Of a stretch of DNA of 8,986 nucleotides, positions 1-6,995 are shown one piece after another. The DNA comes from a bacterium. Lineage in GTDB: Bacteria; JAHJDO01. Below the pieces are notes generated by a model. It was given only the letters and a program-made list of their open reading frames with translations, was not told where the DNA came from and made no database searches. Position numbers and translations under genes: made by a program. Within the stretch, counting starts at the first letter, position 1; each line of letters starts with the position of its first letter. The stretch covers positions 1 to 8,986 of the forward strand of contig JAGMBN010000045.1 of NCBI GenBank assembly GCA_023129655.1. Direction: 5' to 3'.

Positions 1-626
1 TGGAACTTGAATCACAAGTGGAATTTGCTTTTTCCAGAACATGGGGATATCTGACATCGTGTCCCACTAATGTTGGAACAGGCATGCGAGCCTCAGTTCT
101 GATCCATCTGCCTGCTTTAGTAATTACCAAGCAGATAGGAAAAGTTTTGCAGGCGGTTGCTAAACTTGGTATCGCAATTAGAGGGCTTTACGGAGAAGGG
201 ACTGAAGCGTATGGAAATTTCTTTCAGATATCAAATCAGGTTACTTTGGGATACAGCGAGGAGGACATAATAAACAATATTGAATCCGTAGTAAAACAAG
301 TTGTTGGTTACGAGGAAAATGCCCGGACACTGATGATGAAAGAAGATAAAAAAGTAATAGAAGATAAAATTTGGCGCGCGTATGGAGCACTTTCAAATGT
401 CAGGATCATTGATTTTCAGGAGACTTTAAACTTGTTGTCTCTCCTGCGGTTAGGAATTGGATTGAAGATGATAGATAAAATAGATAGAACGCTAATTAAT
501 AAAATGTTTATTATTACACAACCGGCGTATCTTCAGAAATTAGAAGGAAAAAAACTGGCGCCTTATGAGCGCGATATAGCAAGAGCAGATCTTATCAGGG
601 AAAATTTAGAAAGAAGGGGGGAATAA
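1..626 (+). CDS. mcsB: Protein-arginine kinase McsB, 3' part (5' end outside window)
   Basis: The reading frame is open from the first complete codon (base 3), so this is the C-terminal ~207 residues of a ~350-residue protein; the GTG at 18 is not the true start. It belongs to the ATP:guanido phosphotransferase family, which in McsB phosphorylates protein arginines and so tags substrates for ClpC-ClpP. Visible hallmarks are the active-site segment LTSCPTNVGTGMRAS (the Cys codon is at 60-62), a following IRGLYGEG segment and FQISNQVTLG, all typical of McsB rather than creatine or arginine kinases. Near the C-terminus is RDIARA (570-587), matching the RDxxRA phospho-arginine-sensing motif of McsB. 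The stop lies 2 nt before clpC, whose ribosome binding site is inside this gene, so the two are one operon. The ATP-binding N-terminal part, and any mcsA or ctsR upstream, cannot be seen. Confidence 0.95.
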   Translation, partial: ELESQVEFAFSRTWGYLTSCPTNVGTGMRASVLIHLPALVITKQIGKVLQAVAKLGIAIRGLYGEGTEAYGNFFQISNQVTLGYSEEDIINNIESVVKQVVGYEENARTLMMKEDKKVIEDKIWRAYGALSNVRIIDFQETLNLLSLLRLGIGLKMIDKIDRTLINKMFIITQPAYLQKLEGKKLAPYERDIARADLIRENLERRGE

Positions 627-628
627 AG

Positions 629-3067
629 ATGTTCAGCAGATTTACAGAAAGAGCAAAACGTGTAGTTATGATGGCAAAGGAGGAAGCTACCCGAATGAAT
701 CATCCACAGGTTGGAACGGAACATATTTTACTTGGTCTTCTTAGAGTGGGTAGTGGAGTAGCTCTGGCGGTAATTGAAAAAATGGGTATAGATCCAAGAA
801 AGATAATGAACGAAATAGAGAAAAAAGCGAGAACAGGTTCTCCGGCATTAGTACTTGGAGAGATGCCTATAAGCCCACAAGCCAAGAGAGTTCTGGAACT
901 CTCTCTGGAGGAATCGGCTGCGCTGGGACATAATTATGTTGGCACAGAACATATATTTTTGGGCTTGATCCGTGAGAAAGAGGGAATTGCGGCTCAGGTT
1001 CTTGAACAAATTGGACTTAATCTTGAAAAGGTGAGAGATGAAATAATGAGCCTTCTCGGTGCAGAACCTGTGGGCGCAACAGCAGGTCATACAGGATCGG
1101 GAGGAACAGGAGTAAAAACAAAGACACCGGCGCTTGATGCGTTTGGGACTAATCTCACAAAACTTGCAGATGATGGAAAGCTTGACCCTGTTATAGGGAG
1201 AAAGGATGAAATAGAGAGAGTAATTCACATATTAAGCAGGAGAAAAAAGAATAATCCTGTTCTTTTAGGAGATGCGGGAGTTGGCAAAACAGCAATTGTA
1301 GAGGGATTGGCTCAGCAAATAATTGCAGGGAATGTTCCTGATTCCATTAAAGGGAAAAAGCTTATAACACTTGATCTGGCTTCTATGGTTGCAGGAACAA
1401 AATATCGCGGGCAGTTTGAAGAAAGAATTAAAGCTGTTATGTCAGAGATAAAAAAATCGGACGATGTGATAATGTTTATTGACGAGATACATAATTTAGT
1501 AGGCGCAGGCGCTGCGGAAGGAGCGCTGGACGCTTCCAATATACTGAAACCCGCATTAGCCAGAGGGGATATTCAGTGTATTGGCGCGACAACTGTAGAT
1601 GAATACAGAAAATACATTGAAAGAGATACCGCTCTGGAAAGGCGTTTTCAAACAATTATGGTTGAAGCTCCGTCCGTAGATGAAACAACTGAAATATTAA
1701 AGGGCTTGAGAGACAAGTATGAAGCGTATCATAAAGTAAGGATAGCGGATGAAGCGCTTGAGTCTGCGGCTAAATTGTCTGATCGTTATATAACCGATAG
1801 ATTTTTGCCTGATAAGGCGATAGACGTCATAGATGAAGCCGGCGCAAAGGTGCGATTATCTGTCATCACTGCGCCTTTGGATGTAAAAAAACTTGAAAAA
1901 CAGGTTGCCGAAGTTAGGAAAGAAAAGGAAGCAGTTATTAAGGCGCAGGATTTTGAAAAGGCGGCAGAATTGAGAGATCAAGAGAGAAAGCTGAAGGCTG
2001 AGCTTTCCAGCCAGCAGAAGAACTGGAAGCAGTCAAATAAAAAAACATCAGCTGTAGTAACCACTGAGGTGATTGCAGAGATTATAGCCAAGTGGACAGG
2101 TATACCTATTCAGAGACTTCAGGAAGCAGAGGCTAAAAAACTTCTCAAGATGGAAGAAGCTCTGAATAAGCGTGTTATTGGACAGGATGAACCAATAGAA
2201 GCAATCAGCAGGGCAATAAGACGTTCACGATCAGGGCTGAGAGATCCAAAAAGACCTGTTGGCTCATTCATTTTTCTGGGACCTACAGGCGTAGGGAAAA
2301 CCGAGCTTGCAAAGACTTTAGCAGAGTTTTTATTTGGTGATAAAGACGCTCTTATACGTCTTGATATGTCAGAATACATGGAGAAATTTGCCGTATCAAG
2401 ACTTATCGGCGCTCCTCCCGGATATGTTGGCTATGAAGAAGGCGGACTGCTTACTGAAAAGGTAAGAAGACGACCATACTCTGTGGTTCTTCTTGACGAG
2501 ATAGAAAAAGCGCATCCTGATGTTTTTAATATACTTCTGCAGGTGTTTGATGACGGCAGACTGACAGACAGTTTGAATCATACTGTTGATTTCAGAAATA
2601 CAGTATTAATTATGACATCAAACATCGGCACACGCGATATAAAGCGCGGATCTTTAGGCTTCCGCTCTTCAAACGCAAAACTGACGCATGAGGACACTAA
2701 AGCAAAACTTATGAGCGAGGTTAAACAGGTTTTCAGACCGGAATTTATTAATAGATTAGACGAAGTAATAGTGTTTCACGAGCTCAAAAAAGATGAATTA
2801 AAACAGATAGTGGATTTGATGTTAGCCGATGTATATTCACGTCTTGAATCAGACGGAATAAAATTACAGATTACTTCTCAGGCAAAGGATTTCCTTATTG
2901 AAAAAGGCTATGAACCTGTTTATGGAGCAAGACCTCTCCGAAGAGCTATACAGCGCTATATTGAAGACCCTCTCTCTGAAGAAATGTTAAGAAGAAAAAT
3001 TGCCAAAGACTCCATAATAGATGTGGTTCAAAAAGGGGATAAACTAGATTTTAGTATAAAAAAATAA
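629..3067 (+). CDS. clpC: AAA+ unfoldase ClpC (Clp protease ATP-binding subunit)
   Basis: Complete 812-residue Hsp100 ATPase, the usual ClpC length. In order: two Clp N-domain repeats (about 1-145); first AAA+ module with Walker A GDAGVGKT (214-221), pore loop KYRG (258-261) and Walker B IMFIDE (281-286); a short middle region with a UVR-type coiled segment (about 428-460, EKAAELRDQE), which identifies ClpC rather than ClpA or ClpB; second AAA+ module with Walker A GPTGVGKT (551-558), pore loop GYVG (598-601), Walker B VVLLDE (619-624), FRPEFINRLDE (702-712) and sensor-2 GARPLRR (766-772). The tripeptide LGF (676-678) sits where ClpC/ClpA carry the ClpP-docking VGF/IGF loop, so this is a protease partner, not a ClpB disaggregase. 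The ATG at 629 follows a G-rich Shine-Dalgarno (616-621) inside mcsB. No clear terminator is seen in the short gap that follows. Confidence 0.98.
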   Translation: MFSRFTERAKRVVMMAKEEATRMNHPQVGTEHILLGLLRVGSGVALAVIEKMGIDPRKIMNEIEKKARTGSPALVLGEMPISPQAKRVLELSLEESAALGHNYVGTEHIFLGLIREKEGIAAQVLEQIGLNLEKVRDEIMSLLGAEPVGATAGHTGSGGTGVKTKTPALDAFGTNLTKLADDGKLDPVIGRKDEIERVIHILSRRKKNNPVLLGDAGVGKTAIVEGLAQQIIAGNVPDSIKGKKLITLDLASMVAGTKYRGQFEERIKAVMSEIKKSDDVIMFIDEIHNLVGAGAAEGALDASNILKPALARGDIQCIGATTVDEYRKYIERDTALERRFQTIMVEAPSVDETTEILKGLRDKYEAYHKVRIADEALESAAKLSDRYITDRFLPDKAIDVIDEAGAKVRLSVITAPLDVKKLEKQVAEVRKEKEAVIKAQDFEKAAELRDQERKLKAELSSQQKNWKQSNKKTSAVVTTEVIAEIIAKWTGIPIQRLQEAEAKKLLKMEEALNKRVIGQDEPIEAISRAIRRSRSGLRDPKRPVGSFIFLGPTGVGKTELAKTLAEFLFGDKDALIRLDMSEYMEKFAVSRLIGAPPGYVGYEEGGLLTEKVRRRPYSVVLLDEIEKAHPDVFNILLQVFDDGRLTDSLNHTVDFRNTVLIMTSNIGTRDIKRGSLGFRSSNAKLTHEDTKAKLMSEVKQVFRPEFINRLDEVIVFHELKKDELKQIVDLMLADVYSRLESDGIKLQITSQAKDFLIEKGYEPVYGARPLRRAIQRYIEDPLSEEMLRRKIAKDSIIDVVQKGDKLDFSIKK

Positions 3068-3131
3068 CCATGGCATTCTATTCAGCTCACCACGCCCAAG
3101 ACTTATCGTCTCCTACCATTTTTATTTTGCA

Positions 3132-3854
3132 TTATAATATCTGATTCTTTCTCCAACGTATTCTTAATAGGTCAACATAAAACCTGACTATTTTTCTTAT
3201 GTCTTTTTTTATAAGAAACTTTGGGTCTCCACCTCCTATGGTTTCCCAACCTGTTCCTATCAGAGAGTCCTTGTATCTTGAGAGAATGATATTTGTTTTT
3301 GCATCCTTTAATTTTATTTCCAGCAGGATTTTTGTTTTGCCAAAACCCAGAAACCCAAGATGAGATCTCCATAACTGGTTTCCATAATCAACTGTGAAAT
3401 TGGATGTAATCTTTAACACATTAGCTTTATTCAGAACTTTTTTATCGTATGTAACAGATTGGAAAAACCCTGCTCTTTCAAAAGCTATATTAATCTCGCC
3501 TTTTATATATTTCTGAATTATTCTATCGTCTGCTGTTAGGCTTTTGCCGTTTCTTTCAGGCTTTTGTATATAGGCTATTTCATAATTTCTAAGCCTAACA
3601 CATGGGTTTATATAAAGTTTTGCGTCCGGCTTATATGAATTTCTAACGAGCCACCACTGAGGAGAACATCCGGAGATAAATACAGTAAATAATAAAAAGA
3701 AGAAGAATGTCAAATGCCAAAACACATCAGGGCAGATACATGGATCTGCCCCTACATCCCCCTTAATCCCCCTTCGAAGGGGGATGGTTTCGCCGTAGGA
3801 GAAATCAGGGGGATGTTCGCCCATCTCTGGATTAAATTTTTTAAAATTTGTCAT
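3132..3854 (-). CDS. Putative outer-membrane-type lipoprotein with in-frame repeat near its N-terminus
   Basis: ORF of 240 residues with no family I can name firmly. A hydrophobic run LTFFFFLLFTVFISGC (48-63) ends in a good lipobox (ISGC), so Cys63 should be lipidated and the mature protein would be ~178 residues. The mature part, with ...AFERAGFFQSV..., ...ANVLKITS... and a Gly-rich LGFGKTKILLEIKLKDA segment followed by an acyl-like beta pattern, resembles DUF4410-type lipoproteins; this is inference. The ATG at 3854 overlaps the yjbQ stop (ATGA), suggesting translational coupling. The odd feature is that residues ~11-42 are encoded by a palindromic dispersed repeat lying between a charged MTNFKKF and the hydrophobic core. 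Without them the N-terminus would be a textbook lipoprotein signal. Alternatively translation begins at GTG 3725 or TTG 3713, after the repeat, though neither has a visible ribosome binding site. Confidence 0.72.
   Translation of the reverse strand: MTNFKKFNPEMGEHPPDFSYGETIPLRRGIKGDVGADPCICPDVFWHLTFFFFLLFTVFISGCSPQWWLVRNSYKPDAKLYINPCVRLRNYEIAYIQKPERNGKSLTADDRIIQKYIKGEINIAFERAGFFQSVTYDKKVLNKANVLKITSNFTVDYGNQLWRSHLGFLGFGKTKILLEIKLKDAKTNIILSRYKDSLIGTGWETIGGGDPKFLIKKDIRKIVRFYVDLLRIRWRKNQIL
3730..3822. repeat. Composite palindromic dispersed repeat (MITE/RPE-like)
   Basis: Three nested or adjacent inverted repeats are visible. First, arms 3730-3737 and 3744-3751 (GGGCAGAT/ATCTGCCC) with a 6-nt loop. 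Second, perfect 10-bp arms 3754-3763 and 3807-3816 (ACATCCCCCT/AGGGGGATGT). Third, inside these, a perfect 20-bp palindrome at 3766-3785, ATCCCCCTTCGAAGGGGGAT. The right edge ends GTTCGCCC (3815-3822), the half-site of another hairpin type often seen in such elements. Its GC-rich make-up contrasts sharply with the AT-rich flanks. From memory, similar C-rich/G-rich hairpin modules occur in many copies in uncultured bacterial genomes; I have not searched. No transposase is encoded, so any mobility would be in trans. The 93 bp as delimited is 31 codons and keeps the lipoprotein ORF open; the exact boundaries are my estimate. Confidence 0.75.
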
Positions 3855-4243
3855 TTTACTTTAATTAGCACCCTCCTTGTTCTTGGCCCATCAAATTCGC
3901 AGAAATAAATAGACTGCCATGTTCCAAGTACAAGGCGTCCATTATCTATAAAAACTGTTTTATCGCAGCCTACTATGCTTGATTTTATATGAGCAGGAGA
4001 ATTGCCCTCCATATGGTGGTATTTTTCTTCATAAGGAACACATCTGTCCAGTCCGTATTCCAGATCCCTTAGAACATCCGGATCAGCGCCCTCATTTATA
4101 GTAACACCGGCTGTAGTGTGAGTGATAAATATATGACAGAGCCCACTGCTTATTCCGGATTCTTTAACTTTGCCTTCAATATCTGAAGTGATATTAATAA
4201 ATTCCTCTCTTTTATGGCTCTCAACAGATAACTCAAAAATCAT
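3851..4243 (-). CDS. yjbQ: YjbQ family protein (UPF0047)
   Basis: A 130-residue protein of the YjbQ/UPF0047 family, small cytosolic beta-rich proteins that form trimers; some members have weak thiamine-phosphate synthase activity, but the physiological role is unsettled. Conserved motifs are HTTAGVTINEGADPDV (42-57), HHMEGNSPAH (76-85, metal or ligand-site histidines) and LGTWQSIYFCEFDGPR (106-121). I chose the ATG at 4243 because the family normally begins with a short strand such as MIFELSVESHKREEF and is ~130-140 residues long. An in-frame ATG at 4309 would add 22 unrelated residues and run into the pcrA start region. No Shine-Dalgarno precedes 4243 (see the promoter entry). The stop TGA overlaps the ATG of the downstream lipoprotein gene, so the two are probably co-transcribed. 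Confidence 0.92.
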   Translation of the reverse strand: MIFELSVESHKREEFINITSDIEGKVKESGISSGLCHIFITHTTAGVTINEGADPDVLRDLEYGLDRCVPYEEKYHHMEGNSPAHIKSSIVGCDKTVFIDNGRLVLGTWQSIYFCEFDGPRTRRVLIKVK

Positions 4244-4249
4244 AAAATC

Positions 4250-4279
4250 AACATAACACACAAGTAATTGTTTTTGCAA
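4250..4279 (-). promoter_or_regulatory. Candidate yjbQ promoter, possibly leaderless
   Basis: On the minus strand, TTGCAA (4279-4274) lies 18 bp from an extended -10, TGT-TATGTT (-10 at 4255-4250). The expected start point falls at or next to the A of the yjbQ ATG (4243), which fits the absence of a ribosome binding site. The hexamers are imperfect matches in AT-rich DNA, so this is tentative. Confidence 0.3.
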
Positions 4280-4302
4280 ATTTTTCGCAGCATTGGTAGA
4301 AT
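4274..4302 (+). promoter_or_regulatory. Candidate pcrA promoter, possibly leaderless
   Basis: TTGCAA (4274-4279) and TAGAAT (4297-4302) are separated by 17 bp, a good sigma70-type arrangement (4/6 and 5/6 matches). The predicted start point is about 4309-4310, the A of the pcrA ATG. The gene lacks a convincing Shine-Dalgarno, which agrees with a leaderless mRNA. TTGCAA is its own reverse complement and would also serve as the -35 of the divergent yjbQ promoter. Confidence 0.35.
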
Positions 4303-4309
4303 CAGGCAT

Positions 4310-6469
4310 ATGGATACAATCTTAAGTTCCTTAAATCCTGCTCAAAAAGAAGCTGTTACATATCATGAGTCTCCACTTCTTATACTGGCTGGTGCTGGCA
4401 GCGGTAAGACACGCGTGTTGACTCATAGGATTGCATACTTTATTAAGAAAGAGGTAAGTCCACACAGCATGATAGCTGTAACATTTACAAATAAGGCTGC
4501 GGAGGAGATGCGCAAACGTATTAGCTCTCTTGTATCCGAATCCTCTGAAAAGGGATTGTGGATAGGTACATTCCATTCTGTCTGTCTTAGAATTCTGAAG
4601 AAAGAAAAGGCAGTGCCTGATTTTATAATATATGATGATGCAGATCAAACTAAGCTCATAAAGGAATGTATTAAGAAATTAAATTTAAGCAGCAAGCAAT
4701 TTCAGCCTAAAGCCATTTTGGAAAAGATAAGCAGAGCAAAGGATAAACTTCTTGATACTGATGAATATATGGAATTTTGCGAGAATTTTTATGAGAGAAA
4801 AGTTGCTGATATTTACAAAGAGTATCAAATTCGTCTTAGGGAAATAAAAGCTTTTGATTTTGGGGATCTTATAATGAACACGGTCAAGATATTTAATGAC
4901 TTTCCTGATATTATGGATAAGTATCATAGTAAATTCAGGCATATTTTTGTTGATGAATATCAGGATACAAACCATGCTCAATATGAGCTTATTCGTCTTC
5001 TTTCTTCAGGATGCGAAAGCATATCCGTTGTAGGAGATCCTGACCAGTCAATATATAAATGGCGTGGAGCGGATATTTCTAATATCATGAATTTTGAAAG
5101 GGATTTTGCAGGAGCTAAGATAATAAAGCTTGAAGAAAATTATCGTTCAACACAAGCAATTTTATCTGCGGCAAATAGTGTAATTAGAAACAATACAAAT
5201 AGAAGAGAGAAAAATTTGTGGACTCGTAATCTTGCAGGAGCTAATCCAATATATTATCAAGCGTATGATGAAATTGAAGAAGCAAAGTTCATCTCAGAGC
5301 AGATAAAAAATCTACTTATAAACAATAAAACCTATAAAGATATTGCAATATTCTATCGTGTGCATGCATTGTCAAGACTGGTTGAAGACAGTTTTAGACG
5401 CGAAAGCATACCATACAAAATAGTGGGCGGAGTAAGGTTTTATGACAGGAAAGAAGTTAAAGATATACTTGGTTATTTGAGAGTAATATCAAACACGGAC
5501 GACTTGATTAATATAAAAAGAATTATCAATCTGCCTCCAAGAGGCATTGGAGACACGACGTTAAAAAAACTGACAAAGCATGCAAGTATGGGGAAACAGT
5601 CTCTGTTCAGTCTCATAGATAACCTTGATAACGTTTCTGACATAACTTTAGAAACAAAGAACAAGATAAAGTTTTTTGTGAATATTATTAAAAAATATCA
5701 GGCTTTCAAAGGAAGCATTACTAAAATGGCAAAAGAACTAATAGCAGAAATAAATTATACGAATTATCTTCATAGCGCAGACCCGGGCACTGCGCGTGAA
5801 AGAGAGGAGAATGTGTTTGGAGTTGTTTCCGCAATTGCGGAATATGAGGAAAACACACAGGAGCCGCTGCTCAGAGATTTTTTAGATCAGGTTGCGCTTC
5901 TTTCCAGTGTTGATAACTGGGATTCCGAAAGCAACGCAATTACATTAATGACCGTCCATGGCGCCAAAGGATTGGAATTTCCAATCTGTTTTATGGCAGG
6001 AATGGAGGAGGATATTTTCCCACACATAAATTCCTCGCTTGAGACGAGCGATCTTGAAGAAGAAAGGCGTCTTTGCTATGTAGGTATGACAAGGGCAAAA
6101 GAAAAACTGTATCTCTCGTCAGCTCTGAGAAGAAGGATTTACGGCGCATGGCGAAATACCATAACATCAAGATTTATAGATGAAATTCCTGACAATTTAT
6201 TGGTTAAGACATATAGAAAAACTGGTTTAAATAAACCTGTTTTCTCATCTCAAAACAATTCCATAAACAATAGTCTAAGATATGAAAGCTTGGAAGATGA
6301 GGCGTGTGTATACAAGGTTGGACAGAGAATTATGCACCCAAAATGGGGACGGGGAACAGTTGTCAGTAAAACCGGGCGTGGAGAGAAGACAAAGCTTACA
6401 GTGCATTTCTGGAAAGGAAATATCAGAAAAACATTATTAGCTAAATATGCGAATTTGATGAGTGAATAG
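4310..6469 (+). CDS. pcrA: Superfamily 1 DNA helicase PcrA/UvrD
   Basis: A 719-residue 3'-5' DNA helicase used in repair and in clearing recombination or transcription intermediates. All SF1A motifs are present: Q motif LNPAQKEAV (8-16), Walker A AGAGSGKT (27-34), Ia VTFTNKAAEEM (57-67), II FVDEYQDTN (213-221), III VVGDPDQSIYKWRGA (240-254), IV EENYRSTQAIL (275-285), V TVHGAKGLEF (548-557) and VI YVGMTRAKEKL (590-600). The C-terminus (about 667-716, YKVGQRIMHPKWGRGTVVS) is the Tudor-like PcrA/UvrD tail used for RNA polymerase contact, which argues against Rep. I chose the ATG at 4310 because MDTILSSLNPAQKEAV is the usual family N-terminus; an in-frame TTG at 4268 would add 14 unlikely residues. 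The gene stands alone, divergent from yjbQ, with no strong ribosome binding site. No clear intrinsic terminator follows. Confidence 0.96.
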   Translation: MDTILSSLNPAQKEAVTYHESPLLILAGAGSGKTRVLTHRIAYFIKKEVSPHSMIAVTFTNKAAEEMRKRISSLVSESSEKGLWIGTFHSVCLRILKKEKAVPDFIIYDDADQTKLIKECIKKLNLSSKQFQPKAILEKISRAKDKLLDTDEYMEFCENFYERKVADIYKEYQIRLREIKAFDFGDLIMNTVKIFNDFPDIMDKYHSKFRHIFVDEYQDTNHAQYELIRLLSSGCESISVVGDPDQSIYKWRGADISNIMNFERDFAGAKIIKLEENYRSTQAILSAANSVIRNNTNRREKNLWTRNLAGANPIYYQAYDEIEEAKFISEQIKNLLINNKTYKDIAIFYRVHALSRLVEDSFRRESIPYKIVGGVRFYDRKEVKDILGYLRVISNTDDLINIKRIINLPPRGIGDTTLKKLTKHASMGKQSLFSLIDNLDNVSDITLETKNKIKFFVNIIKKYQAFKGSITKMAKELIAEINYTNYLHSADPGTAREREENVFGVVSAIAEYEENTQEPLLRDFLDQVALLSSVDNWDSESNAITLMTVHGAKGLEFPICFMAGMEEDIFPHINSSLETSDLEEERRLCYVGMTRAKEKLYLSSALRRRIYGAWRNTITSRFIDEIPDNLLVKTYRKTGLNKPVFSSQNNSINNSLRYESLEDEACVYKVGQRIMHPKWGRGTVVSKTGRGEKTKLTVHFWKGNIRKTLLAKYANLMSE

Positions 6470-6641
6470 TTCCTAATAATCACAGTTTTTCGTTTGTTTG
6501 CAATACACCTATTTTACTAGTATTATGCGTATGATAAACTAGAGGTAATTATTATGGGACGCATGATCGTAAAATGGTGAATCGCATGTTAAAAATAGAC
6601 AAATACCTTATATTTGGTAATGGTCAGGTGCGGATATAAAT
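6470..6641. other. AT-rich intergenic stretch after pcrA, no gene recognised
   Basis: I see no convincing coding sequence here. A weak hairpin with arms at 6517-6526 and 6534-6542 (about 9 bp with one bulged A) might end pcrA transcription, but it has no T-run after it. Two tiny ORFs, an 8-codon one at ATG 6554 with an AGAGG upstream and a 21-codon one overlapping it, have no recognisable product. The stretch leads into the strong promoter that follows. Confidence 0.5.
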
Positions 6642-6670
6642 TTGACAGTGATAAATCACCATGTTATTAT
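6642..6670 (+). promoter_or_regulatory. Strong sigma70-type promoter with internal inverted repeat
   Basis: A perfect -35 TTGACA (6642-6647) and a 5/6 -10 TATTAT (6665-6670) are separated by exactly 17 bp, the best promoter match in the window. Transcription would begin near 6677 and give a ~53-nt leader before the small broken gene at 6730, possibly continuing into nadD. The spacer begins with GTGAT-AA-ATCAC (6648-6659), an inverted repeat placed where a repressor dimer could block polymerase; its role as an operator is inference. Confidence 0.65.
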
Positions 6671-6729
6671 CCGGACATAATTCAAAATTTGGCAATATAT
6701 AACAGATATTTTTGGAGGATTAGATTGCC

Positions 6730-6925
6730 ATGAGAAAACTTTCAATATTCTTTCTAATATTTTCAATAATTTTAAGCAGTGTAACTCCTGCTTATAGCTG
6801 GTCAAGAAAAGCAAGCACAGCTACAATTCAATGAATTGGCAAAATATAATTTATCTGTTGCCTATCAGAAAACAGGAAAAGCGAAAGAGGCAACTGTAGA
6901 ATTAAAAAAACTAGAGCAGAAATAG
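6730..6925 (+). pseudogene. Frameshifted small secreted TPR-like protein gene
   Basis: The ATG at 6730 follows GGAGG (6714-6718) and opens with a clear Sec signal peptide, MRKLSIFFLIFSIILSS then VTPAYS, but this frame stops at TGA 6832-6834 after 34 codons. In the +1 frame, open from 6785 to the TAG at 6923-6925, the sequence reads GQEKQAQLQFNELAKYNLSV and continues AYQKTGKAKEATVELKKLEQK. This has the spacing of one tetratricopeptide repeat (A-x-YNLSVAYQKTG-x-x-x-EA). Joining the frames near 6799, for example by dropping one T, gives a coherent 64-residue exported protein. So this is either a one-base frameshift mutation, an assembly error, or the scar of a longer TPR gene. It lies behind a strong promoter and a good ribosome binding site, so the break may be recent or artefactual. 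The reading of the second half as TPR is by pattern only. Confidence 0.68.
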
Positions 6926-6947
6926 AACTTTGTTAAAAATTAAGCAC

Positions 6948-6982
6948 TGCGAACGAGATTGCTTCGCTTCGCTCGCAATGAC
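6948..6982. repeat. Short dispersed repeat of the 'attgcgagcgaagcgaagcaat' kind, beside nadD
   Basis: A GC-rich segment with internal iteration (CTTCGCTTCGCTCGC) and short inverted arms ATTGC (6958-6962) / GCAAT (6975-6979) stands out in the AT-rich gap. From memory, near-identical strings occur as multicopy intergenic repeats in many unrelated bacterial genomes; this was not searched. It ends 1 nt before the nadD Shine-Dalgarno, so a folded form could influence nadD translation. Confidence 0.6.
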
Positions 6983-6995
6983 TGGGAGGTAAATA

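Noticed and set aside
848..1228. A 126-residue minus-strand ORF, and others like it, inside clpC
   Set aside because: It lies wholly antisense to a strongly conserved clpC coding region, has no recognisable domains and has no ribosome binding site.
3068..3131. Terminator between clpC and the convergent lipoprotein gene
   Set aside because: Only a 4-bp AGAC/GTCT stem is visible, too weak to support a call.
3714..3908. A plus-strand 64-residue ORF across the palindromic repeat
   Set aside because: It exists because the repeat lacks stops in this frame; it is antisense to the yjbQ/lipoprotein junction and has no ribosome binding site.
4244..4309. Longer yjbQ form starting at ATG 4309
   Set aside because: The extra 22 residues do not resemble the family, and this start would require transcription from within pcrA.
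6554..6640. Tiny leader-peptide-like ORFs (8 and 21 codons) after pcrA
   Set aside because: The first has an AGAGG upstream, but neither product has regulatory codon runs or any recognisable similarity, and no attenuator structure follows.
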